NCBI GenBank assembly: GCA_963921425.1
Contig: OY992838.1
Location: 5,332,001 to 5,396,000, forward strand
Length of the DNA stretch: 64,000 nt
DNA from: Dryas octopetala
Lineage: Eukaryota > Streptophyta > Magnoliopsida > Rosales > Rosaceae
Direction of reading: 5' to 3'
The notes under the pieces were generated by a model, which did not search any database, had not been told where the DNA came from, and saw nothing but the letters and a program-made list of their open reading frames with translations. Shown here piece by piece: positions 42,366-51,948 of this stretch. The position numbers were made by a program, and so were the translations under genes. The stretch's first letter is position 1, and every line of letters starts with the position of its first letter.

Positions 42366-45171
42366 ATGGCAATGGCTGTTCAAATGGCAGGCCTCTGGCT
42401 GCCCAACTCTTGCACAACCTCCACTCACTCTCTTCATTGCCGAAGCAATCCAAAACCACCATCTTCTACAACTCTCTCAGCTACGGCTTCTCTGTCATCC
42501 CCACCTCCCACTATCCAGGCACCAATCCCCCATCCTCTTACTTTGCATTTTCCTTCAAATTTCAATTAAAATCGCAAAAGGGTTGTTGTTTGTGGGCTCT
42601 TTATGATACTAATTGTTAAATTTTTTTCTGGGTATTGTTTAGTTTGAATTGAAGTGATAAGTTTTTGCAGATTGTTGGTGGGAAAACTCCGACTTGGTAC
42701 GAAAATGGAAAAGCCGATTCCGATGGGTTCCTGGGAGAGAATGATTGGTTTGACCTAGATACTGATCTTTATCACTGGACCAAGGCACTGCGTCCTGTTC
42801 AGGTACCCGTAATTTGAATTATTCAAGAATTGGGAAGTTGTAGTTTGTGATGCAATGCTTATTTCGGTGCTGCATAATTTGACAGTGGTATCCTGGTCAT
42901 ATTGCCAAAACGGAAAAAGAACTCAAACAACAACTCAAGTTGATGGATGTTGTGATTGAGGTTCGAGACGCAAGAATTCCTTTGTCCACTAGTCATCCAC
43001 AGGTCAGAGCTTTTTATGATTGTGCATTTGGCAGGTCCTTCTCTTCTGGGTTTCTTTCATTTTCTGAGTTGGTGCTTTATTATACTTGTAACTACCTTCT
43101 AATGGAAACAAATGTCAATGAAATTGCATATTTAGAAAGTTTTTTGTTGAACCCCATTTTCCCCTTTGGTTAATACTTCTTATTGTTTCAATTTAACACC
43201 ACATTCAGGATTAGGAATCGAAAGTACACGCCTTATTTGCTAACTTCTCTCTTATTGTTTATATGGATAGATGGATACATGGCTTGGTAATAGGAGAAGA
43301 GTTTTGGTGTTGAACAGAGAAGACATGATATCCACGGCAGACCGGAATGCTTGGGCCACCTACTTTGCAAGGGAGGGAACGAAGGTTGTCTTTTCCAATG
43401 GCAAACTTGGAATGGTACCCAAATAAGAGATCCTCTGTCAGTTTTCCTTAACTTTGAACGTCGTAGCAGAATATGATTAGTTTATCGTGGCAAGTACAGG
43501 GTGCTATGAAGCTAGGCCGGTTAGCTAAATCATTAGCAGCAGATGTAAATGTCAAACGCAGAGCCAAAGGACTTCTTCCACGTGCGGTGGGTTCCTCTTA
43601 CATTCTATCGAATGTTTAGTTTTGAAATTCCAATTTTACAATATTTTAGGAAGCAATTGAACTTTATGGGTTTTTTCTATAGTCTGTTGTAGAGTTGTAA
43701 AGAAAACTTTGGAAGGCTGACAGTGTCTTGACAAAATAAGTCTAATGATATATAATGAGCTAAATGGGGAGCTATAAATAAGTCTATAATCATATAATGT
43801 TTGACAATAATTTCTTCATATGAACAGGTACGAGCTGGAATAGTTGGATATCCAAATGTTGGCAAATCATCGTTGATTAACCGTTTGCTGAAGCGACGAA
43901 TGTGTGCAGCAGCTCCAAGACCTGGAGTTACAAGAGAATTGAAGTATAGTTTCTGCTTTAGTTACTTATATATCCATATATGCTGCAAATTGGGCCTAGG
44001 GAAAAATGAAACCACATTTAATGCTGGGTTAGAAGTTATAGATACAAATCTTTTTCACTAATTGATGTTGGAATATAGTAAACAGATAAATAACTTTATG
44101 ATTATTAACCTTACTAGACCTAGCATTCAAGCATATATGAGGTTAGAAAATATGCCTAAGACCATGTGAAGTAGAAATACTGAATATTTCAATGTATTTC
44201 GTATTCCTAATATGTATCTTTCTTGTACCTGTGAAAGGTGGGTCCATTTTGGGAAAGATCTTGAATTGCTAGACTCTCCTGGTATACTCCCAATGCGGAT
44301 TAGTGATCAGACAGCAGCAATAAAGCTTGCTATTTGTGATGACATTGGAGAGAGATCCTATGGTGTTGCTGATATTGCTGCAATTCTTGTCCAGATGCTA
44401 ACAAGGCTTCCATCAGTAGGTATGTATTGCATCTCTTTGTCAACTCATTCTACTTGCATCCAAATGCCTAAAGGTATTTGTCATTACATCGGAAATTCGT
44501 GTTAAATGATCAGACCTGGTACAAGGGGAACGCAGTATTGTTCACTCTACTTGCCAGAAACTAATTCTCAAATTTGAGATATACTATTTCTTATAAAAAA
44601 TTTGAGATGTACTATTGTCTAGAGTTGACAGCCTCTAATCTCTCTCTCTCTCTCTCTCTCAATTTCTCAGGTATAGAGGCTCTTAACAAGCGCTACAAGA
44701 TGGATGCAGAAGGTCACTGTGGTAAAACGTATGAATCATCTTGGTGCCAATTCTGTTTATATGTTGAAATTTATAGTTTCATTTGTAATAAATTATTTGG
44801 CTAAGAATTTTGAAATCCACTTTATGCAAATGAGACTTTTTCTTTTACTTGTATGGTTATCACAATCTTTTCGTCTCAAGATTCTGATAACCATACAAGT
44901 AAAAGAAAAAGTCTCATTTGCATAAAGTGGATAAGTATAATCCCATACCACCAAGAGTAATGCAATCTGGGCTTCAGGAATAATTTTGAAGCTTGCAGAG
45001 CAGTCCTTTCAAATTGTTCTAATTGCTGCTAATTTTTAAAATTGCAGATTTGTTCAGAAGCTTGCAGTTCACTTGTTCAATGGGGATACTCATCAAGCGG
45101 CATTTCGTGTGTTGACGGATTTTCGGAAAGGGAGGTTTGGTTGGATTGCACTGGAGAGGCCTCCCAGATAA
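42366..45171 (+). CDS. DAR GTPase 3-like, plastid circularly permuted GTPase (YlqF/RbgA type)
   Basis: A ribosome-assembly GTPase; the bacterial relative RbgA matures the large subunit, and plant DAR GTPase 3 is plastid-located. Nine exons: 42366-42518, 42671-42802, 42886-43002, 43271-43414, 43500-43586, 43828-43943, 44238-44419, 44671-44728 and 45048-45171, giving 370 residues. The order of GTPase motifs is permuted as expected: G4-like VLNRED (near residue 155) precedes G1 [14 protein letters not shown] (near 215), then the G2 region RPGVTRE and G3 [20 protein letters not shown] is the usual N-terminal mark. The first 50 residues are Ser/Thr-rich ([20 protein letters not shown]) and look like a transit peptide. 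Exon 1 seems to end at CCAG with a GC donor (42519-42520), because no GT occurs before the in-frame stop and the joined peptide [10 protein letters not shown] fits the family. Confidence 0.9.
44639..44660 (+). repeat. CT microsatellite beside the exon 8 acceptor
   Basis: Eleven CT dinucleotides directly upstream of the acceptor at 44670 form an unusually regular polypyrimidine tract. Confidence 0.85.
44815..44932. repeat. Perfect 48-bp inverted repeat (hairpin) in DAR GTPase intron 8
   Basis: Left arm 44815-44862 and right arm 44885-44932 are exact reverse complements over 48 bp. The arms start ATCCACTTTATGCAAATGAG and meet at TTATCA/TGATAA. Within the 22-nt spacer, AATCTT and AAGATT pair again after one C/C mismatch, leaving an 8-nt loop. 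There are no obvious target duplications and no A/T-rich transposon body. A foldback this long with no mismatch is either very young or maintained. Confidence 0.95.
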
Positions 45172-46425
45172 CAACATTATTGGGATTAGCTTGGTGGTAG
45201 GCCAGGAGTAGTCAAGCTTCCATAGGCCACTCTCTAATATCAAAAGCAGGCCAATTGCTGAAAGATAATTAAGAATCCTCATGGAGTATTAAAGTCTTGG
45301 CAAGAGAAGGTGCTGGTACGGTGAAGGAAATTAAGCTTCATATTGGAGTAATATCATTGATTGAGGAGACAGAGCTGTGAAAACTTGTATAGCTGAAGCT
45401 GGGAGAGGATCATACTGGTCAATGGTGGCTTGCTTTCCTGAGGTGTTGTAACATATTTCTTTTTGACACTTAGATTCTCACAACACAATATCAAGTTTTG
45501 TAAATTGAATCTCATACTCAACCAGAGGTCTCTGAGGTGTACTTCATCTCTGGTGTCTGTCCATGTGGGTATGTAGTGATTCGTGTGAAAATCTAGTTTG
45601 TCTCGTGGTCTAATAAGATGCAACATAGATTCTGTTTCCCTTCGACTATCTTTGCCGTCTATGTTAATAACCTTCCTTTTATGAATCTGAGGATAAAATG
45701 AAAACTGATTGTTTATCATGGATATGGATTTCTTTTTTAATGATGACATTCTATTTTGGTCGTGGCCTTTCTTTAGGCATTTTGTTTAAGGTGGTATGTA
45801 GGTTCTCATGTGCTACTGATCAGGTAGGACATTGCAATACTAATCTTAGTTTACACGCAACGTGGTAAACCAAAAAATGAGCAGTAGTTGCAAGTTGCAA
45901 CCAACTAAAATGAAAAGCTCACTGCACATTCTTTCTTACTCATACACTTGAATAATCAGATACTAAAAATAATTGTTCATTGAAGCGCTTGGCTTACACA
46001 CCAAACAATCAGATTTTTCCTAACTAAATTGCAATTCAGAAAAACGTAATCATACACTGAGATGGTATGACATTTTCATCTCGCAACTGTGGGAGCACAA
46101 GTTGAATCGTCTTTGCTGGACCAAGCCTCTTTAATTCCACAAGCTTGGATTGAACGTTCAATGTGATGTACTGCAGCTTCATTCTCCAATTGAGAACAAT
46201 ATCTCTTAAATTGAGAACAACTTGGAAAATTCATGGATCAAAATATATGTTCATAGACCATTTTTGTATTTAACCCTAAAAAGAAAATAGGGTGTGAGGT
46301 GAGGCAGAGGTGTCTACTAGTGAGAGAAAGATGGGTGTGCATATAGCAGCCTCTTTATTTAAATTCCAAAAGATGTATACAAGGAATTTAGAGCAATAAA
46401 CATCAGGAAGAAACATAAATGGTGT
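45172..46425. other. 3' spacer between DAR GTPase and storage-protein cluster
   Basis: Two convergent 3' ends face each other over about 1.25 kb. The left part is the likely GTPase 3' untranslated region. A 131-codon minus-strand frame at 45354-45749 has no recognisable features. No transposon or RNA gene was seen. Confidence 0.45.
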
Positions 46426-48340
46426 TCAATGCGAACTTAGCAGCTGATAAAGTGATAACTGTTTGATAAACTCCACAACTGCTGTAACAGAATTTTTTGA
46501 AGCTAGAAGAATGAACTTGCCAGTCACATTCGGATCGCCGGAGCCACCACCGATCAAACCGGACGAGAGAGCTCTGATGGCTATGAAAGGCACTCTTTGC
46601 TGAAGACAAATTAAGGCAACAGATGCACTTTCCATGTCCAAAGGGCTTATGTTGAATTTGTCATATAAGAAGCTACGATAAGCAGCATTAGACAGAAAAA
46701 TGCTTGCACTTGTTCCCCTGTGAACTCTAGACACTTTTGGTGTATAGGACAAGCATGTTGTTGAGTTCAGGCAGCGCTCAAGTTTCAGATCCTAAACAAC
46801 ATGCATTTATGTATGTATATAAGTTAATGATGATTGATGAGCATGTTCTAATAATGCCTGATTAATTGGCCTATCATATAAAAAAGTAATAATGCTAAAC
46901 GGACTACATTTTTAAGAAAAAACTTACCTATAACAAGGATAGAGGTTGACTTGGCATCTTATGAGATATGTTTTATCTTAAAATTGGAGAAAGTTTTATG
47001 TGATAAAATATAAGAACATATGTGTCATCATTTTATTGGGTTAGGATACCAAATTTTAATCAGCTATATCCCTGTTACAAAGAAGTTTCTCTCCATTTTT
47101 AACCACATTATCAAGTGATGTGTCAACTATCAACCGGCCACAATAATTGATGTAACAAATTCCACGTCCACATAATGCATTTCACTAATGCGGTCTAAAA
47201 TGTGATCCATCTAACGCAACTCGTTAAGCAAGGGTGAATAGATAGCCTTACCGCCAGTTTTTTGGAGATTTCATAGTAGAGGGGATCAACAGAGACCCAA
47301 AAGGCATGTTCTCTTTCTTCAGGAGTACCATCTATGGGGAAGACTTCCTCTGGTTGATACCAAATGTTGTTCAACAAGTTGTCAGATGAGCTCCCATCTG
47401 TCACATTCACTGTATAATTTGCAAGTTTTATGTACCCAATTTCTCTGGTGTAGTCTCCACTTGATTCAAGGGCTAGCTCCTCTTCAGGCCCATTTCCATA
47501 TTTCTGCACTATGCTATGCAATAATTAGTAGGGTCATCAGTCCAGTCTCTCTTTCTTGTTGGATAGGTTAGTGTTAGCTAAGCTAGTGCCTAGTGCTACA
47601 CTGCTACTAATTAATTAGTAAGACAGCAAATTAGTACAGCCATTTAATTTGTAGGTACCTGCCAGTTCCAAAGGGCAGTATGGGACCAATACTGAGGAAT
47701 GACCACATCTGCAAGGTTGAGGGATGGGTTTGCATTACCAGATATGCCATAATGCACCACTCCTTCTATATTGAACAGGCTTAATAACAGCTGAGTAGTT
47801 ATCCCTGCATTAATCTACATCAAACACCCCACCCAGAATAAAAAAGGGGGGTAATAGAAATGAGAAAGAAGAGAAGAAATTACCAAATAAAATTAAGAAA
47901 ATTGAAAGAATATTGTTTAATATATATACCATTGCCAGTCCTGTCATGACTAATATGACTTTCTTTTCAGCAATGGTTCCAAACCTAAACCTCCTTCCTT
48001 AGAAACCCAAATTATGGTGGTAAACAAGAAAAAAGGGTAGCTAAGTAACAGAAAATTCAATATGCATGAGATGGTAATTGAACTTCAAAGATGGGTATTT
48101 TGTTTGTTTACCAGAAAATTCTATGATCAAGCTTGATGAGGTGAAGCTGGGAGATTGCAGAAGAGGGTTCAATTCGAAAGAATTTGGAATGACCAAACCT
48201 AAATAAGGGCCACTCTTGTTGGCCTCCTCGATCAACTTGTGTGTCTCTTCTGACAATACAGCACTTGTCTGTTGTGGGTTAAGTATGATCAAGGTGATCA
48301 TGGCATGAACAACTATGCAAGCTAACACTGCTACTCCCAT
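46426..48340 (-). CDS. Bark storage protein-like (nucleoside phosphorylase superfamily), copy A
   Basis: Five exons in transcript order (48112-48340, 47930-47997, 47659-47814, 47252-47503, 46426-46791) give 356 residues with no break. A hydrophobic N-terminus (MGVAVLACIVVHAMITLII) is a signal peptide, fitting vacuolar storage. The body is the PNP/UDP phosphorylase fold related to MTA/SAH nucleosidase: GPYLGLVIPNSFELNPLL, FRFGTIAEKKVILVMTGL, HYGISGNANPSL, IPQYWSHTALWNWQ and the nucleoside-binding DMESASVALICLQQ. Where the nucleosidase family has a catalytic Asp (RALSD in copy C), this copy reads RALSSG, so enzyme activity is doubtful and a storage role is likely. Gly in TGLGM (copy C) is Ala here (TGLAM). 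A GA-rich leader precedes the start, as in its two neighbours. Confidence 0.88.
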
Positions 48341-48837
48341 CTTTTCTGGATCTGAGAGAGAAACAGAGAGAAACATATAGAGAGAGGGGGGGGGGGCAGA
48401 GAGACATATATAAGGCAAATTACACAAATGTCCCCAACACTTTGACCAAAGTTTCAACATAGTTCTCAAAATTTCATAGCAATCATTTAAAGTTATTTTT
48501 TGTTTTCGAAACTAATTAGCAATAGAAGAATAGTTATAAGATTTCTGACAAATCTCCTTTTTATCACACACCCCCACACATTTGTCATCACTTTAAGCTA
48601 AAACAGTTCTGAATTTCTGATACAAAGAACCTAAATAATCAATTCAAAACCAATTAACAAAAAACAAAAAAGAGGCTTGAGAATTCCTTAGCACTGTACA
48701 ATACTATAATTATGGACCATGGGATAACACTCCACTAAAAACAAAAGCCCATTTATTCAAATTCCAAAAGTTGCATACAAACTAAGGCTTAAAAGAAGCA
48801 AAGATATATAGTAGAGCAATAAACATCATCATCATCA
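48341..48837. other. Spacer between storage-protein copies A and B
   Basis: Contains the copy A promoter and GA/CT-rich leader (48346-48398, including a run of nine G at 48388-48396 on the plus strand) and the 3' end of copy B. No other gene is seen. Confidence 0.5.
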
Positions 48838-49849
48838 CTAAGAAACATGGATGGTGTTCAATGCTGGTTTAGCAGTTGCTGGTAACTGTTTGATAAATTG
48901 CAGAACAGCTATAACTGAATTATTTGCAGCGAGAGTTGTGAACGTGTCAGCCTCATTCGAATCGGCGGAGAGAGCCCTGATGGCAATGAAAGGCACCCTC
49001 TGCTGAAGACATAATAAGCCAACAGAAGCACTTTCCATGTCCACAGGGCTTATATTGAACTTGTTATATATGAAGCCACGATAAGCAGCATTGTCTACGC
49101 AAATGCTTGAACTTGTTCCCCTCTGGACTCGATCTGGCCACTTTTGGTGTATGGGACAAACATGTCGTTGAGTTTAGGCAGCCTTCAGTTTCAGGTCCTA
49201 ATTAAAGAATAATGTAACAATTAGATTATAGATAGCCTTGGCCTTAGCACGGTGATTAATTAGGTAGCAGAATAATACTAGAGATATCACATTTATTAAT
49301 CATATTATGTGGAAATTAGGGTCCAAGTCCTACTTGTATAATCAATTGTTATACACACATCAATTGCTATATAATGTGATTAGCTAATGTAATTCATCTA
49401 TAATACAATCAAATTTAACAGTTTAAAAATCTATACCTTAAAATGAAAAAGTGAATTTGTCAAAATTTAAGGATTAAAAATGTGTTTGTATGATATCGTG
49501 TGTGCATTGTATAATTTTTCCCTCTTAAGTGTCAAAATTACCTCTAGATTTTTTGCAATTTCATAGTAGAGGGGATCAACGGGGACCCAAAAGGCATGTT
49601 CCGTTTCTTCAGGAGTTCCACTATGGGGAAGACTTCCTCTGGTAGATACCAAATATTGTTGAGCAAGTTGTCATATGGGCTGCCGTCTGTCACATTCACT
49701 GAATAATTTCCAACTTTTAAGTACCCAACTTCTCTTCTCTGGTTAATTCAAAGGGTGGCTCATCTTCAGGCCCATTTCCAAATCTCTGCATAAAGGGTAC
49801 CACACTTGAGTTCAGAACATTATTTAATTGGGACATAAAGGGTACCACA

Positions 49850-49850
<1 letters not shown>

Positions 49851-49882
<32 letters not shown>

Positions 49883-49953
49883 GGGAGGAAGAGAAATCGA
49901 ACTTGGTGCAGGATAAATTCTAAGGTCTTTTCAGTTGGGCTGCCCACCAACTG
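49851..49953 (-). mobile_element. SINE with target-site duplication, inside pseudogene copy B
   Basis: On the minus strand it begins CAGTTGGTGGGCAGCCCAACTG (A-box-like part TGGGCAGCCCAACTG), has a B-box-like CAAGTTCGATTTC some 45 bp on, and ends in a 25-nt poly-A (plus-strand T at 49851-49875). Flanks carry a near-identical duplication: AAAGGGTACCACAT (49837-49850) and AAAGGTACCCCAT (49955-49967). Small size, internal RNA polymerase III boxes, A tail and 13-14 bp duplication together support a tRNA-derived SINE. Confidence 0.7.
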
Positions 49954-50020
49954 TAAAGGTACCCCATTTAAGTTCCTTTTAATTCACTTATTCTTTTATA
50001 TACTTCAATATATAACCCTA

Positions 50021-50578
50021 AAGGGCTGCTAAAGACTATAGGCCGAAGGCCCCTTTTTAATAGCATTCAAATAGGGAGATATCTTAGGCTCCTTAAACTA
50101 ACGTTTTGAGCCCTTCTATTATCCCCTGAGGACTCTCTTAAGGAGAAGCTAACGATATCTTATAAGGCTTCTGTAGCCTCCGGCTGAGCCATCTAGCATC
50201 CGTTTCATAACGAGGGCTGCCTGCCTCTTCTGGTTCACCTTCGGTGGGAGCCAGCAGAATTTGGATTTTTTTCTATTATCCGCGTTCCACTGACTCCCTG
50301 GGAAAATCCCACCGTATGGAGCCACCGTCGAGTATAGTGTAGCAGTTGAATGAAAAAGGCTTATAGGGGTCACCACTCCCCGTCCTACAATCAACTCGAA
50401 CACTCTATGGATAGTAACGTAAACAGGTAGTTTCCAATTTATCCCAAACTAAAAGTAGCCCTCGCCAAAAAAGCACATTGATATGTGGTCGCGCTTCGTC
50501 CCGTCGAAGTGCGACCACATATCAATGTGCTTTTTTTTAGGAATAGGAAGAGGAGAGGGGGCGCGGAAGCCCACATTT
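50021..50578. other. GC-richer foreign insert in pseudogene copy B, possibly organelle-derived
   Basis: Similarity to the intact copy C stops at about 50021 and resumes at about 50580. The DNA between is visibly richer in G and C than anything else in the cluster. It contains an 84-codon minus-strand frame (50149-50403: VGRGVVTPISLF, WNADNRKKSKFCWLPP) and a strong 32-bp hairpin at 50467-50536. Base use and hairpin recall plant organelle DNA, so a nuclear copy of mitochondrial or plastid DNA is my leading guess. I did not recognise a specific organelle gene. Confidence 0.5.
50467..50536. repeat. Terminator-like hairpin in the foreign insert
   Basis: Left arm from 50467 (AAAAAAGCACATTGATATGT) pairs perfectly over 26 bp with the right arm ending 50536 (ACATATCAATGTGCTTTTTT). 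After that come six more pairs, one of them G-T, leaving a 6-nt loop. The A-run before and T-run after resemble an intrinsic terminator or an organelle mRNA 3'-end stem-loop. Confidence 0.9.
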
Positions 50579-50744
50579 GGCTTTTGGAGATTGAAGAAGA
50601 GGGTTCATTTCGAAAGTATTTGGAATGACCAAGCCTAAATAAGGACCCCTCTTGTTGGCCTTCTCGATCAACCTCAGTGTCTCTGCAGACAATGCAGCAT
50701 TTGTGTGGTGTGCATGATCAAGCATTAAATAGTTTCTGGATATA

Positions 50745-50745
<1 letters not shown>

Positions 50746-50834
<89 letters not shown>
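50746..50834 (+). repeat. Long GA microsatellite in the former 5' leader of copy B
   Basis: About 44 uninterrupted GA dinucleotides. Copies A and C have short GA-rich tracts at the same place upstream of exon 1, so this is an expansion of an ancestral leader tract. Confidence 0.95.
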
Positions 50835-50836
<2 letters not shown>

Positions 50837-51948
50837 TGTGGAGGAAAAGATAACAAGAAGGAATAAATTATAGTTGTGGAAATGAATGGACGTACGTGCA
50901 TATGGGCCACATATCGTACAATAGTAATATTAATGTTGGTAGGTACACCATGTGAAATTCATGCCTATATATATATGGTCATATGACTCATATATATGGG
51001 ATATATATATCTGTATGTCGTACTCCGTAAATAATTAAATATATTGAATGGACCACACACGACACCACCGACTGTTTTGAACCAAAACTTATATTATATA
51101 AAGCAAACATATATTTGGAGCAGAATTGATCGATCTGCCATTTTCTCTCTTTTTTTTTTTCCCTTAAAAAAAATACAAAAGAGCAGTATCGGACAATTAC
51201 TGAGGAATGACCACATCTGCAAGATTGAGGGATGGACAAGAAATAAAAATGTTAGAAAATTGTATATGTTTGCTCTCCAGTCTCCACATGTAATAGTAAA
51301 TTAGGGTGCAAATATATATGGGAGACGACCCTTCAGATATATAGTCAGGGGAGGAACTACATTCAGGCTATCATGGGCTGTAGCCCATATAGCTTTTGTG
51401 TAAAAATACTAATATGTGTGTTTTAGCCCAAAAGTTAATACATAACACACCCAATTAAGAGTTATTTAGTCCAATCTATTGAGTTTTAGCTTAATTTTTT
51501 TGCCTTTAAGTCAAAAATTAGCCCAAAAATTTATTTATAACTCACCCAATTTTTTTTGTAATATATATTGTATGTATTTTATTAATAAATATTTATTTAT
51601 GTTAAATTTTGTTAAAAATAGTGTTTGATTTACAGAGTTTTATTTAGATCTTACTTTTAAGAAGATTATAGTATAACTGTACCTAGAGGAAAAAAATAGT
51701 CATTAAACTTATAGTAATTAATATTATAGCTAGCTAGCTAGCTTCCCCTTCCCCTTGATGATAGTGATTATATTGTACATGAGTAAATAGTGCTAGATTG
51801 AGAACAAGAGCCCCTCAATTTATTTAGATTCCAAAAGTTGCATACAAACTAAGAAAAGAAGCAAGATGGGCAATTGGGCATATTAGTCTCTAACAGAGAT
51901 CAATAAACATGATCATCATCGATCATCACTAAGAAACATGGATGCTAG
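50835..51948. other. Spacer between storage-protein copies B and C
   Basis: AT-rich, with a displaced exon 3 fragment at 51181-51234 and a stretch at about 51345-51660 (GGGGAGGAACTACATTCAGG, then GGGCTGTAGCCCATATAGC) that looks like a transposon end relic of unknown family. No intact gene. Confidence 0.45.
51181..51234 (-). pseudogene. Displaced exon 3 fragment of a bark storage protein gene
   Basis: This stretch, including ACTGAGGAATGACCACATCT and TTGAGGGATGG, matches the 3' half of exon 3 of copies A (about 47680-47730) and C (about 53302-53350). It lies upstream of the exon 1 remnant of copy B, out of the normal exon order, in the same orientation. Confidence 0.8.

Larger units (their letters stand above)
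48838..50728 (-). pseudogene. Bark storage protein-like, broken copy B
   Basis: Exon 5 (48838-49197) keeps DMESASVGLLCLQQRVPFIAI but carries small indels upstream, for example in the CCTTCAG stretch near 49183 and near 49130, relative to copy C. Exon 4 (49542-49785) is 244 bp against 252 in copies A and C, with frame-breaking gaps such as CCACTATGG near 49618. Exons 2 and 3 are absent from their place; about 560 bp of unrelated GC-richer DNA sits there instead. Part of exon 1 survives (about 50580-50728: SAETLRLIEKANKRGPYLGL), but about 54 bp with the start codon and signal peptide are deleted. A SINE has entered the intron next to exon 4. This is a pseudogene beyond doubt, not an assembly slip. 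Confidence 0.9.

Noticed and set aside
45354-45749. Minus-strand frame of 131 codons
   Set aside because: No recognisable domain and odd composition. It lies in the expected 3' region of the DAR GTPase gene.
50149-50403. 84-codon frame in the foreign insert as a functional gene
   Set aside because: It sits inside a pseudogene with no promoter or conserved domain visible. It is kept only as part of the insert description.
51345-51660. Possible transposon end relic (GGGCTGTAGCCCATATAGC)
   Set aside because: The wording resembles plant transposon ends, but no partner end, coding part or target duplication could be found, so no family is claimed.
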